A stretch of 64,000 nucleotides of DNA, taken from positions 682,001-746,000 of the forward strand of contig CAWIHK010000005.1 of NCBI GenBank assembly GCA_963835935.1, given 5' to 3'. The DNA comes from CAWIHK01 sp963835935 (GTDB lineage Bacteria; Bacteroidota; Ignavibacteria; UBA10030; CAVZMI01). Below the pieces are notes generated by a model that worked only from the letters and a program-made list of their open reading frames with translations, ran no database searches and had not been told where the DNA came from. The position numbers and the translations under genes were made by a program. This document shows positions 26,181 to 35,702 of the stretch, piece after piece. Within the stretch, counting starts at the first letter, position 1. The number at the start of each line of letters is the position of its first letter.

Positions 26181-27662
26181 ATGAAACATAAAATACAATT
26201 CTTCATTACTTTCTTATTTATTCTCATATCATCGTCTTCAATGTATTCCCAAACGATTCCAGACGATAGTCTCTATTTTGGCCAATATCCGCCGGGAGAT
26301 TCAGCGATTATTTTTGCCCCCGGAAGAATTTCCTTAGCAGGCAGGACTGAAAATCGAATTACTTTTTCTCATGACAGAAAAATGTGCTTCTTTTCTGCGA
26401 TGGGAGGGCCAACTTATTATATCGAATATAAAAATGAGGGATGGACAGCACCATATACTGAAAACAGTAAGTTCATAAGTGAACCATTTTTTTCTCTTGA
26501 CGGCAAAAGGGTTTATATAAATTCAAGGGACGCTCTTAATATGGTGGGAAGTTGTGATTTAAGTTATAGCGAAAAGAAAGACTCGTCGTGGAGCGATCCC
26601 GTTAGTCTGGGCAATCCGCCAAATTTACCTGAGGAACAATACCATCCTTGCATTGTGGCCGACAGTTCGATTTATTTCTCAAGCGGTGCTGGTGATATTT
26701 GTCGTTCGCAGTACTTAAATGGCGCTTATCAGAAGCGCGTAGTCTTACCATATCCTATCAATTATGCTAATACAAGCCAGACCTGGGGCGATCCTTATGT
26801 TGCACCAGATGAAAGCTATTTGATTTTTAGATCTACTCGAATTGGCGGTTATGGCGGAAATGACATTTACATATCTTATAAGAAAGCAGATGGTTCATGG
26901 ACGAACCCTAAAAATCTTGGGAATAAAATTAATACGGATGGTGATGAACTTTCTGGCGACATCACTCCAGATGGTAAATACATGACTTTCGGAAGAAACG
27001 GTGATATTTATTGGGTGTCTGCAAATTTTATTGATAGTCTGAAACACACCAATTTTATTCCTTATCTGAAAAATCAGATAATAAATCGAAATGATACAGT
27101 AGGACATTCATATAGTTTTACATTCCCAGATAGTACTTTTATTGATGATGATGGAAACAATACATTGACTTATTCTGCAACATTAAACGACGGTAGTCCT
27201 TTACCTTCCTGGTTGATTTTTCAACCCAGTGCAAGAACTTTTTCAGGCACTCCTACTGCGGTCGCAACACTAACCATAAAAGTAACAGCCACAGATACAG
27301 CCAACGCAAGCACTTCATGCCAATTTAATATTACTGTTGTTGGAAATCCTACTGACATAAGAAAAAATAAAGGCCAATTGCCAAAAGATTCGCAGCTTCT
27401 TCAAAATTATCCTGATCCTTTTAATCCAACAACAACGATTCACTATTCACTTTCGAAGTCATCATTTGTCAAGTTGACCATTTACAATCTGTTGGGCCAA
27501 AAAATTAGGACTTTTCAGAGTGCATTTCAAAATGCTGGAGAATATTCTGTTGTGTGGGATGCGAGAGATGAAGGGAATACTCCGGTTTCTTCAGGGATAT
27601 ATTTTTATCGATTTGAAACGGAAGGATATGATCTATTAAAAAAAATGATTCTTATAAAATGA
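26181..27662 (+). CDS. Secreted PD40 propeller protein with Ig-like and T9SS sorting domains (paralogue A)
   Basis: 493 residues: signal peptide to about 23, a PD40/WD40-like beta-propeller (about 50-280; blades such as PYVAPDESYLIFRSTR and GDITPDGKYMTFGRNG), a cadherin-like He_PIG Ig domain (about 300-390; FIDDDGNNTLTYSATLNDG and PTAVATLTIKVTATD), and a T9SS type A sorting domain (from LLQNYPDPFNP near 410 to the end). It should be exported by type IX secretion and stay cell-attached; the ligand is unknown. It opens an array of four related genes, the nearest paralogue lying 17 bases downstream behind an AAAGGAG site. The 281-base gap upstream shows no clear promoter. Confidence 0.88.
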   Translation: MKHKIQFFITFLFILISSSSMYSQTIPDDSLYFGQYPPGDSAIIFAPGRISLAGRTENRITFSHDRKMCFFSAMGGPTYYIEYKNEGWTAPYTENSKFISEPFFSLDGKRVYINSRDALNMVGSCDLSYSEKKDSSWSDPVSLGNPPNLPEEQYHPCIVADSSIYFSSGAGDICRSQYLNGAYQKRVVLPYPINYANTSQTWGDPYVAPDESYLIFRSTRIGGYGGNDIYISYKKADGSWTNPKNLGNKINTDGDELSGDITPDGKYMTFGRNGDIYWVSANFIDSLKHTNFIPYLKNQIINRNDTVGHSYSFTFPDSTFIDDDGNNTLTYSATLNDGSPLPSWLIFQPSARTFSGTPTAVATLTIKVTATDTANASTSCQFNITVVGNPTDIRKNKGQLPKDSQLLQNYPDPFNPTTTIHYSLSKSSFVKLTIYNLLGQKIRTFQSAFQNAGEYSVVWDARDEGNTPVSSGIYFYRFETEGYDLLKKMILIK

Positions 27663-27679
27663 TATAAAGGAGACTCATT

Positions 27680-29182
27680 ATGAAACCCAAATTGCTAGTA
27701 TTACTAATTCTTTCGATGATCATTATATCATCTGCATCAATATATTCCCAAGCGATTCCTGACGATAGCCTTTATTTAGGACAAACACCTCCGGGCAACA
27801 CGCCTAAAATCTTTCAACTGCCCGTGAGCAGTGGATTGTTTGCAGGAGAACGAATCGCCATTTCGCTCGATGCTAAAGAGATCTATTATACCGAGCTAAA
27901 TACTTATCCACCCACAATAATGAGAATTAAATACTTCAAGTATTCCAATAACCTATGGAACGGTCCATTCAATTTATTTGACGGTTATATGGCCCCCGGG
28001 CTATCTCTAACTGGTGATACATTATTTTTCCAAAAAAATCAGAACGGTGGAGGTACTCCTTTTACTTATTTTTCTGTGAGAAATGATACTGGTTGGACTA
28101 ATCCATCCAAATTCATGCCGGGTAACCAGCTTTATATGCACTATTTACAGTTCACAAATTCCGGGAATTATTATTTATCCTCCAATCCTCCGGGAAGTGT
28201 TGGTGGGTTGGATTGGTGTAGATTAGTTGTTAATAATTCTGATACGACCATCCAGAGCCTCGGCCTTCCATTAAATACACCTGTCAATAATGCTGATTTT
28301 TATATTGCAAAGAATGAATCATTCATTATTTGTCCAATTGATAATTCATCGGGCAGGCCTATGTACATAAGCTATCATAAAAATGATGGAAGTTGGACTA
28401 ACCCTAAAAGGTTAGGTTCGTCAGTAAACTTTTCAGTCTGGAATTGGGGTACTTATGTTTCAGCGGATAATAAATTCCTATTTTTTACTACGGGGACTAA
28501 ATCAGATTATTCAGATACCTATGTGTATTGGGTTCGCATAGACAGTATGATTGAAAGTTTAAAGCATACCAATTTTATACCGTATGTAAAAAATCCAATA
28601 CCAAATCAAACAGAAATCAAGGATTCATCGTTCAGCTATCAAATCTCAGACAGCGTCTTTATTGATGATGACGGGAATAACACAATAAGCTATGCTGCTA
28701 CGTTGAGCAATGGAAGTTCCTTACCTGCTTGGCTCTCGTTTATTTTTGCAACGCGAACATTCATAGGTAAACCAACAGCAACAGGAACATATACAATAGA
28801 AGTCACTGCTACAGATACAGCTAATGCAAGTGCTTCATGCCAATTTAAAATTACTGTTGTCGCAGGTCCTACTGGCATAAGAGAAGACAAAAGTCAATTA
28901 CCCAAAGAATCGAAGCTTTTTCAAAACTATCCCAATCCTTTCAATCCATCAACAACGATTCACTATTTGTTGGGTAAGTCCACATTTGTGAAGTTGACTG
29001 TCTACAATTTGTTGGGTGAGAAAATTCGGACATTGCAGAGTGCGTTTCAAAATGCCGGAGAATATTCTGTTGTGTGGGATGCCACAGATGAAAGGAATAC
29101 TCCGATTTCTTCGGGGATTTTTTTTTATAGGCTTCAAACGGATAATCTGAATTTAGAAAGGAAGATGCTTTTAGTTCGGTGA
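27680..29182 (+). CDS. Secreted PD40 propeller protein with Ig-like and T9SS sorting domains (paralogue B)
   Basis: 500 residues with the same architecture as the gene before it: signal peptide, the shared opening IPDDSLYLGQTPPG, PD40-type blades, the He_PIG Ig domain starting FIDDDGNNTISYAATLSNG, and a T9SS sorting tail from LFQNYPNPFNP. The Ig and sorting domains are far more similar between the two paralogues than the propellers, which suggests duplication followed by divergence of the ligand-facing part. Confidence 0.88.
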   Translation: MKPKLLVLLILSMIIISSASIYSQAIPDDSLYLGQTPPGNTPKIFQLPVSSGLFAGERIAISLDAKEIYYTELNTYPPTIMRIKYFKYSNNLWNGPFNLFDGYMAPGLSLTGDTLFFQKNQNGGGTPFTYFSVRNDTGWTNPSKFMPGNQLYMHYLQFTNSGNYYLSSNPPGSVGGLDWCRLVVNNSDTTIQSLGLPLNTPVNNADFYIAKNESFIICPIDNSSGRPMYISYHKNDGSWTNPKRLGSSVNFSVWNWGTYVSADNKFLFFTTGTKSDYSDTYVYWVRIDSMIESLKHTNFIPYVKNPIPNQTEIKDSSFSYQISDSVFIDDDGNNTISYAATLSNGSSLPAWLSFIFATRTFIGKPTATGTYTIEVTATDTANASASCQFKITVVAGPTGIREDKSQLPKESKLFQNYPNPFNPSTTIHYLLGKSTFVKLTVYNLLGEKIRTLQSAFQNAGEYSVVWDATDERNTPISSGIFFYRLQTDNLNLERKMLLVR

Positions 29183-29219
29183 TACTAAATTGATTACACT
29201 ACGACGAAAGGAGTAAACA

Positions 29220-30314
29220 ATGCGTACAATACGATCAATGAATATATGCGCTGTCATTTTAAGCTTTGCGTTGATTGGAACACCCGGCTTTGCTCAAGAA
29301 ACCAAACAGGACAGCCTGCTCAAAATTCTCGGCGAGTTTCCTGCTCCGCCTGTTCTAAAGATAGACACGCTTGAATCCTTCAGACTCACCTCTGGCTGGA
29401 GATACAAGATTGAGTATATCGCGGAAGAAGCAAACACACTCTTCGACACCCCTGTTGATAAAATCAGAGCTTACCTCTTTGTACCCGATCACAAACAGGG
29501 GCAAGAATTGCCCGCTATTGTTGCGATCCATCAGGATGGGAATCCAGAAAATCTTTATCTTGGAAAATTAGAGACCGCAGGACTTGGAGGTAGTAACGAT
29601 CAGCACTACGGCCTTGAATTATTTCAGAGAGGGTACGTTGTTATATGCCCTGATCAATTCACACATGGTGAGAGGAGAAGAATTCCGAAGGAAGATCAAA
29701 CGCAATCTGATTTTCAGAGGGACTTGTTTCTTTCAGAGAGGTGGGTTGGACAGTTAATTCTATCCGGAAGAACAGGTATTGGTAAACGCGTCTATGATCT
29801 CATGCGGGCTGTAGATGTTCTCTTTTCTCTGGATTTTGTGGACAAGGGTAGAATAGGCGCCATTGCGCATTCAGGAGGAGGAAACTACCTTGTGTATTTT
29901 ATGTTTGTTGATAAACGAATCAAGGTCGGAGCCTCTTCTTGCGGATTCAATGATCTTCTATACACTTACAGTCAAAACAATCAGCAACGTACATTGAGCA
30001 GTTTAGCTCTTCCAGGTTTGGCTAAGGTGGGCAGGTCTGCTGATTATTTGGCCTTCTTAGCCCCGCGGCCTTTCCTTCTTACCAGAGGTTTGTGGGAGTA
30101 TGGAAAGGAGAACGAGATACAGAAAACCGAGAGCGTGAAGCATGTCGCCCGCACAAAAGAGATTGAGGAATACGCCAGACGGCGGTATAGTGCGGTCGAC
30201 GCTGACAAAAAATTTGTGGCTATCTACTTTGAGGAAAACAACGGCTATCACAGCTTTCCGTCCGGCGTCAAACAAGAAGTTTATCAATGGTTGGATGGTT
30301 ATCTGAAGAAATAA
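29220..30314 (+). CDS. Secreted alpha/beta hydrolase (esterase/dienelactone-hydrolase-like)
   Basis: 364 residues with a signal peptide ending at FAQ. The fold is that of acetyl-xylan-esterase/dienelactone-type hydrolases: LPAIVAIHQDGNPENL oxyanion region, GYVVICPDQFTHGERR, nucleophile in IAHSGGGNYLVYF, acid probably in the LAPRPFLLTRG stretch, and histidine in NNGYHSFPSG. The elbow is AHSGGG rather than GxSxG. It probably removes ester groups from extracellular polysaccharide or xenobiotics; the substrate is unknown. A strong AAAGGAG site precedes the ATG. It sits inside the PD40 array, so it may act with those surface proteins. Confidence 0.8.
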   Translation: MRTIRSMNICAVILSFALIGTPGFAQETKQDSLLKILGEFPAPPVLKIDTLESFRLTSGWRYKIEYIAEEANTLFDTPVDKIRAYLFVPDHKQGQELPAIVAIHQDGNPENLYLGKLETAGLGGSNDQHYGLELFQRGYVVICPDQFTHGERRRIPKEDQTQSDFQRDLFLSERWVGQLILSGRTGIGKRVYDLMRAVDVLFSLDFVDKGRIGAIAHSGGGNYLVYFMFVDKRIKVGASSCGFNDLLYTYSQNNQQRTLSSLALPGLAKVGRSADYLAFLAPRPFLLTRGLWEYGKENEIQKTESVKHVARTKEIEEYARRRYSAVDADKKFVAIYFEENNGYHSFPSGVKQEVYQWLDGYLKK

Positions 30315-30343
30315 AAATGAAACTTAGTTGACAGATACTACAT

Positions 30344-31251
30344 ATGCGACTTTTTTTTATTTTAATTTCATTATTCAACGTAATCAATGTACATGCTCAA
30401 GAGTTCAAATTTGATTTTGTACTTTCTGATTATTATGGCGATTATCTTGGATTACAAAAACCTGATACAATTCCTTTAAAATTTGCCCCTGGATTTATTT
30501 CTATAGATGGAGAATCAAATATGTGTATTACTATCTCATCAGATGGAACACAGATGGCATACACAAAGACTGACATATATTCAAAAATATGTACTTGAGG
30601 CAGATGAATGGTCGCTGGACAAAACCTGTAGAACTGAAGTTTCCTGAATATAAATATTTGATAAATCCACGGTTTTCAGAAGATGGTAGAAGACTTAATT
30701 TTACAATTTGCGATAATAGTGATTATAGGTTTTGTTATACCGAAATAAGTGATTCAAAGTATTCAGATTTAAAAATTTTTAACCTGGATTATGTTAAAGG
30801 GGAAAACATATTGGGTTATACAATGGATAGAGACAGCACATTTTATTTTAGCGGTAAAAGGGATGTGTTTGTCGGAGGCAATACTGATATTTATAAATCA
30901 TACAAAAGGAATAATAAAATAATCTTCGAAAACATGTCCCATTTAAATGGAATTTGGGATGATGATTCACCCATATTATCGCCAGATGGTAAGTATTTAT
31001 TGTATAATCAAGTCATTTACCCACAAACTGATTCAGCACAAAGCAATATTATGATTTGTAAAAAAACGGGAAATGGGGAATGGAGTAATCCTTACAATCT
31101 TGGCAGATATATAGGTGCGAAGGAAAAGAATTGGGGGCCCTTTATTACCTATGACAAGAAATATTTATTCTTCAGCATGAATTCGCCAACAGGATTTAAT
31201 ATTTATTGGATAAGTTCAAAAGTAATTGAGAATTTGATAAATGAAAAATAA
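30344..31251 (+). pseudogene. PD40 propeller protein interrupted by a frameshift (paralogue C)
   Basis: The first part (30344-30598) gives a signal peptide and the family opening (IPLKFAPGFISIDGE), then stops; the second part (to 31251) continues in another frame from YLRQMNGRWTKPVELKFP and ends in the usual NIYWISSKVIENL. Adding one A to the five-A run at 30583-30587 restores one frame of about 303 codons, so either a base is missing in the assembly or the gene is truly shifted. No Ig or T9SS domain is present, unlike paralogues A and B. Function otherwise as for the array: a secreted propeller of unknown ligand. Confidence 0.75.
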
Positions 31252-31262
31252 CGGGAGCTAAT

Positions 31263-31802
31263 ATGGATAGAAAGATTTTTTTTAAAAGTGTATGCGGACT
31301 TGGAATTTGTTCATGTATTGGAACAGGATTATTGACAAGCTGTAAAGTGTTTGATGTCAAAAATAATGAAACTGATTGGAAAGAGAGTTTTATTAAATTT
31401 AGATTTGCAAAGTTGATCGGTATTTTAGACTTGACTTTGGATGAGAACACGAAAAACAAAATTATAGAAAACCTGGGTAAAGAGTGTTCGAAAAACAGCC
31501 TTGCCATGAAATATGTAAATAATATTGATGGATTTTTCAATGAGTTACATGACCGATGGGGGGAGAAAGCTTCGTATGATAAAGAAAAAGGATTCATCAG
31601 AATTGAAACTCCGGAAAGAGATTGTGTTTGCCCTTTTGTTGACAGCAAAACAATTTCAAAATCAGTTTGTCAATGCTCGGTAGGTTGGCAGACACAAACG
31701 TATAATACGATATTAGGCAAAGAAGTCGAAGCTAAATGCGTTGAGTCGGTGGTACGTGGCAGTAAGAGATGTGTTTTTGAAATAAAGATTCTAAATGTTT
31801 AA
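31263..31802 (+). CDS. Cysteine-rich exported protein of unknown function
   Basis: 179 residues. The N-terminus has basic residues, a hydrophobic stretch and a lipobox-like LLTSC, so it may be a lipoprotein (or twin-arginine-like export without RR). The body is helical, then a cysteine cluster follows: DCVCPFVDS, VCQCSVGWQT, ETKC-like AKCVESV and KRCVFEI, about six Cys in 60 residues. The C-terminal pattern (CxCP...CxCSVGW...C) recalls metal- or substrate-binding proteins of the L-2-amino-thiazoline-carboxylate-hydrolase/V4R-like kind, but the match is not firm. The ATG is preceded by GGGAG; the gene overlaps nothing functional and lies between two PD40 genes. Confidence 0.6.
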   Translation: MDRKIFFKSVCGLGICSCIGTGLLTSCKVFDVKNNETDWKESFIKFRFAKLIGILDLTLDENTKNKIIENLGKECSKNSLAMKYVNNIDGFFNELHDRWGEKASYDKEKGFIRIETPERDCVCPFVDSKTISKSVCQCSVGWQTQTYNTILGKEVEAKCVESVVRGSKRCVFEIKILNV

Positions 31803-31827
31803 TCTTTGGTCCAATAAAGAGATCAAC

Positions 31828-32732
31828 ATGAAAAAGTTTTTATTATTTGCAATTTGGATGCTAGTGCTTGAATGTTGCTATGAACAAAAAGGGTATCTGA
31901 AATTTGATTCCGATGTGCCCGGCATTGAACCAAAAGTTTTTGCCAAAAACATAATTGGCAAAGATAATGCTTATATCGGTTACTGCACGTTTGACAACAC
32001 CGGTAATGAATTTTATTATGCTGTGACAGATGCGGATTGGGGTACATCAAGAATATTAAAAATTACAACTCAACATCCGAATAAAATTAATACCCTTTTA
32101 TTAGTCGACAAGACGTGGGAAGGCGAGCCATTTATAAACCATAAAGGTGATAGGATGTTCTTTACAGCTATTACACCGCCACAAAATAATAGTCCATGGC
32201 AGTCTGATATATATTACTTGGAAAAAACCGATACAGGCTGGGGCAAACCCCATTTGATGGAGTCTCCAATCAATTCAACTAAAAGCGAGTGGCATCTTTC
32301 AGCAACATACACGGATGTACTTTATTTCGGTTCAGAAAGAGACGGCGATAGGTTGAAAGCCGATATTTACAGGGCGGCTCCCGAAAATGGAAAATATAAA
32401 AAAGCAGAAAAATTACCCTATCCGGTTAATACGGAATATAACGATTGCGATCCATTAATCGCTCCCGATGAAAGTTGGTTAATATTCCATTCAGACAGGC
32501 CCGGAGGTTTTGGAGCTCACGATTTGTATATAAGTTTCAGGAACAGCAAGAATGAATGGACTACGCCAAAAAATATGGGGCCAAGTATAAACACAAAAGG
32601 TTGGGAGATGGCGCCGTCATTATCACCGGATGGAAAATATTTTTTTTTACCAGGCGAGAAGCTTTTCAAACAAAAATACCTTCTGAAATTTATTGGGTCG
32701 ACATAAAAATAATAGACCAGTATAAAGAATAA
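31828..32732 (+). CDS. PD40 propeller lipoprotein-like protein, C-terminus frameshifted (paralogue D)
   Basis: From ATG 31828 the protein has a short signal sequence with two Cys, and PD40 blades (PLIAPDESWLIFHSDRPGGF and MAPSLSPDGKYFF). The literal frame ends at 32706 with an atypical tail. One extra T in the nine-T run 32640-32648 would give FFFTRREAF, then SEIYWVDIKIIDQYKE and a stop at 32730-32732, the ending expected for this family, so the corrected end is given here. Function: exported propeller of unknown ligand, likely working with the other array members. Confidence 0.75.
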
Positions 32733-32817
32733 AGCTTTTTATGAATGGCAATAACAAACGATTCGTATCAATGAAGAATATTGCAATAGTAAAATAATAC
32801 AGATTGTTGATGATTCT

Positions 32818-33783
32818 TTAATAGTTCACAATCAAAGAGACCATCGGTGTTCCATTAAAAGAAACACCCATCGCAACATCCGAGCCGGCGATGGGATCGT
32901 AAGACCGGTGATAATTTGCAATCACTTGTTTCGCGCAGATATATCCTAAACATCCGCCGACAAAAACGTCGGACGCCCAGTGAGTTCTGTTTAAGATGCG
33001 AGAGAGGCCTACAATGGTTGCCACTCCGTAGGAAATTTCAGGAACAAAATGAACGTCGTCATACTGATTTGCCACAACTGTAGCAATTGCAAAAATTTCG
33101 GTGGAGTGTCCGGATGGAAATGAATCATACTCTGCAGGATTTCTAAACCGATCCAGCAAGTTGCCGCTCATTTCGTGCCAGTGCCCGCCATAACTCTGAT
33201 CATTGTGACGACTGTATGAGGGACGTTCTCTGCCTATGACCAACTTCCCAATGCGGTCCCAAATGGCGGATGTCAATAATGCCTCTCCTAACAGAAGAGA
33301 AGTTTCCTGTGATTTTTTATCATTAAATACTAAACTATATCCGGCGAAGAGAGCAGATCCGATGATGCCATATTGTCCGCCTAAATCGGTTACATCGTTC
33401 GCAGAATTGCGAATAAATTTATTATGAGTATAGATGCGATGCATTGTTTCATCGAATGGATCGTCGATGAAGAGCAAGCCTCCGGTAATACCTGCTGCGA
33501 TGAGTAAATGAGTGATATCACTTTCATCCATTTTGAAAGGCGATGTCGCTTGATCTACAAGATTTTCACCTGCCATGCTGAAGATACGAAGAGGCGTGAC
33601 TTTAAGCCGGGCACTATCCGATTGTTTTGAATTTACGATTCTGCTTATTGAATCAGTCGGCGGCGTGCGTTGTGAAGATGAATCGGAACAGCATAAGTCC
33701 AAATTTAAATCAGCAGCAAACAAATGAACAGTTAAAAAAAAGGAAATAGCGATCAATAAGAAGAAAACCTTCATCGAGGTCAA
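32818..33783 (-). CDS. PAP2-family phosphatase, intact active site
   Basis: 321 residues, signal peptide, then the PAP2 fold with all three motifs: K180-x6-R187-P188, PSGH (223-226, catalytic-type His) and SR(261-262)-x5-H268-x3-D272. Several hydrophobic helices place it in the membrane facing the periplasm, where relatives dephosphorylate undecaprenyl pyrophosphate, phosphatidate or lipid A. It overlaps the stop of the upstream PAP2 gene by 4 bases, so the two are coupled. The specific lipid substrate is unknown. Confidence 0.88.
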   Translation of the reverse strand: MTSMKVFFLLIAISFFLTVHLFAADLNLDLCCSDSSSQRTPPTDSISRIVNSKQSDSARLKVTPLRIFSMAGENLVDQATSPFKMDESDITHLLIAAGITGGLLFIDDPFDETMHRIYTHNKFIRNSANDVTDLGGQYGIIGSALFAGYSLVFNDKKSQETSLLLGEALLTSAIWDRIGKLVIGRERPSYSRHNDQSYGGHWHEMSGNLLDRFRNPAEYDSFPSGHSTEIFAIATVVANQYDDVHFVPEISYGVATIVGLSRILNRTHWASDVFVGGCLGYICAKQVIANYHRSYDPIAGSDVAMGVSFNGTPMVSLIVNY

Positions 33784-34739
33784 AACCTCCAGGTGAGCGA
33801 CAATCCCGGAGTAAAACCTTGCAGAAATGTTATTTCAGCTTCAGGAATCAATTTTGAATTTTCGGAGGTGTCTTGAGAGACATGCCCTTTGTGCAAATCT
33901 GCGACAACTTTTCCGAATGAATACCCAAGCACGACCGCTAATGGGTAATCGCTTATCCAATGGATTTCCTGTCCCATCATTGCCACGGCAAGCGAAGTAA
34001 TCAGAGGAATTCCTACATAAGGAATCCAATGTTCATCAGGATAATTCTCCATGATGACAGTCAATGTTGCGGTGGCAGTTGCAACGTGTCCCGATGGAAA
34101 TGCATCGTACATCGGAACGCGTTTTTGATATGCAATCGGATTGGGAAATAAACGCCATCGCCCTCTCGGTTCGGATTCCAGGCAAGGACTTTCTCGTCCG
34201 GTGAGATGTTTCAGCAACTGGACAACACCACCGCACGCAAAAATAACTTCAGTTGTTTGGACCGCGGTGCTTAACGATTTCGAATCATCGGTTAGAAATC
34301 CATGTGCTGCGAATGCGCCTGCAATGCCAAATTGAAACCAACCTTCACCCGTAAATTCCGATATATCAAACCAGGTATGAATGATTCCCGGCTTTTTGTA
34401 TTCCTTTTTAAATGGTTGGATTGCAGGTTCATCATAGACCACCATCGCTACCGTTGCAGCACCGACGCCGAGATAGATCGGAATTCGTTCTGCACGAAAT
34501 TCTCGTTTTGCCCACTCTGCCCAGTCGGCCGGGAGATTCGTGAAAACATCAAGTACTGGCGGTGCACCAGAAGCATGATGCACAGGCTGGATAATCATCG
34601 AATCCTTTGCGGGAGTCGCTTCTTTTTCATCGGACTTCGTGCTTGCAATTGATATTGGAGAATTGATCGTTTGAGAATTGCCGATCGAGAAAAAACAAAC
34701 AAATGTCAGGGCGAATAGAATTTCTTTATTTAGTTTCAT
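33780..34739 (-). CDS. PAP2-family protein with altered active-site motifs
   Basis: 319 residues with a signal peptide. The fold and the histidines are kept (FPSGH at 214-218; H260 and D264 in EIHWISDYP), but motif 1 reads K177-x6-S-P instead of RP and the Arg expected six residues before H260 is Met254. These two arginines normally hold the phosphate, so it is either inactive, an accessory subunit of the following intact PAP2 protein, or specialised. Same operon as that gene (4-base overlap). Confidence 0.8.
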   Translation of the reverse strand: MKLNKEILFALTFVCFFSIGNSQTINSPISIASTKSDEKEATPAKDSMIIQPVHHASGAPPVLDVFTNLPADWAEWAKREFRAERIPIYLGVGAATVAMVVYDEPAIQPFKKEYKKPGIIHTWFDISEFTGEGWFQFGIAGAFAAHGFLTDDSKSLSTAVQTTEVIFACGGVVQLLKHLTGRESPCLESEPRGRWRLFPNPIAYQKRVPMYDAFPSGHVATATATLTVIMENYPDEHWIPYVGIPLITSLAVAMMGQEIHWISDYPLAVVLGYSFGKVVADLHKGHVSQDTSENSKLIPEAEITFLQGFTPGLSLTWRF

Positions 34740-34842
34740 TATTTCTTGTCAATAATTTAAGAAATGAGTAAAAAACATTATAAAATACGGATTTTAACCG
34801 CGAAAATCAATCCTGGAGATTTTCGAGAGTTGTATCCGATGC

Positions 34843-34871
34843 TTGATACTGCATCACCTAAATACGATATT
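34843..34871 (+). promoter_or_regulatory. Promoter placed at the ATG of the esterase gene
   Basis: TTGATA (34843-34848), 17 bases, GATATT (34866-34871), ending 5 bases before the ATG at 34877. No ribosome site is present, so the message may be leaderless. Confidence 0.4.
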
Positions 34872-34876
34872 GAATC

Positions 34877-35650
34877 ATGGAATTATTTTATCAATCGTAT
34901 GGAACCAACGGTCCACCATTGCTAATCTTGCACGGCCTGTTAGGCACACTGGATAATTGGCAATCATTGAGTAAACGGTTTAGCGATACATTCCAGGTCT
35001 TTGCAATCGATCTTCGAAATCATGGGCGTTCGCCGCACAGTGCTGAATTCAATTATCGCGTTATGGCAGAGGATGTGAATGAATTCATCGACCGCCATCA
35101 TCTACAATCTGCAGTAAACATAATCGGACATTCGATGGGCGGAAAAATTGCAATGCAGTTTGCTCTAACGCATCCGGAAAAGTGTGGAAAACTTGTCATT
35201 GTCAATATCGCTCCCTGTGAATATGAAAAGCAACATGATGAAATACTTCAGACACTTGTAAAAATTGATTTGGCTAGTGTTTCATCACGCCGGGAAGTTG
35301 AAAGCTTAATGGCCAAGGATATCCCGCAATTCGCAATGCGTCAATTCTTGTTAAAAAATTTGAAAAGAAACACCAATGGGTCATTTTCATGGAAAATGAA
35401 CCTTGATGCCATAAAAAATAATTATAGAGAAACGCTCCGCGCTATTGATTCTCCAATAGCTTTTAAGAAGCCCGCACTCTTTATTCGCGGAGAAAACTCC
35501 GATTACATTAGGGAGAACGATATACCCGGAATAGAAAAATTATTTCCGAATTCAACTTTTGAAACAATTTTAAACGCCGGCCATTGGGTGCATGCGGAGG
35601 CACCTGAAAAATTTTTCGAGGTCGTGCATCGTTTTCTCAATATAAATTGA
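34877..35650 (+). CDS. Alpha/beta-fold esterase (YbfF-like)
   Basis: 257 residues, cytoplasmic (no signal). Motifs: LLILHGLLGTLDNWQ, VFAIDLRNHGRS, nucleophile Ser86 in IGHSMGGK, acid in IRGENSDYIRE, and histidine in NAGHWVHAEAPE. This is the YbfF/epoxide-hydrolase-like branch, which hydrolyses short acyl esters or acyl-CoA. No Shine-Dalgarno site, and a promoter sits directly against the ATG. The TauE/SafE gene follows in the same direction. Confidence 0.87.
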   Translation: MELFYQSYGTNGPPLLILHGLLGTLDNWQSLSKRFSDTFQVFAIDLRNHGRSPHSAEFNYRVMAEDVNEFIDRHHLQSAVNIIGHSMGGKIAMQFALTHPEKCGKLVIVNIAPCEYEKQHDEILQTLVKIDLASVSSRREVESLMAKDIPQFAMRQFLLKNLKRNTNGSFSWKMNLDAIKNNYRETLRAIDSPIAFKKPALFIRGENSDYIRENDIPGIEKLFPNSTFETILNAGHWVHAEAPEKFFEVVHRFLNIN

Positions 35651-35667
35651 GACTCCGGATCTCAACC

Positions 35668-35696
35668 TTGTTCATCCTCAAAACTTTTCATATATT
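35668..35696 (+). promoter_or_regulatory. Promoter placed at the ATG of the TauE/SafE gene
   Basis: TTGTTC (35668-35673), 17 bases, TATATT (35691-35696), 6 bases before the ATG at 35703. The expected start of transcription is at or next to the A of the ATG, again suggesting a leaderless message. Confidence 0.5.
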
Positions 35697-35702
35697 CTTC
35701 TC

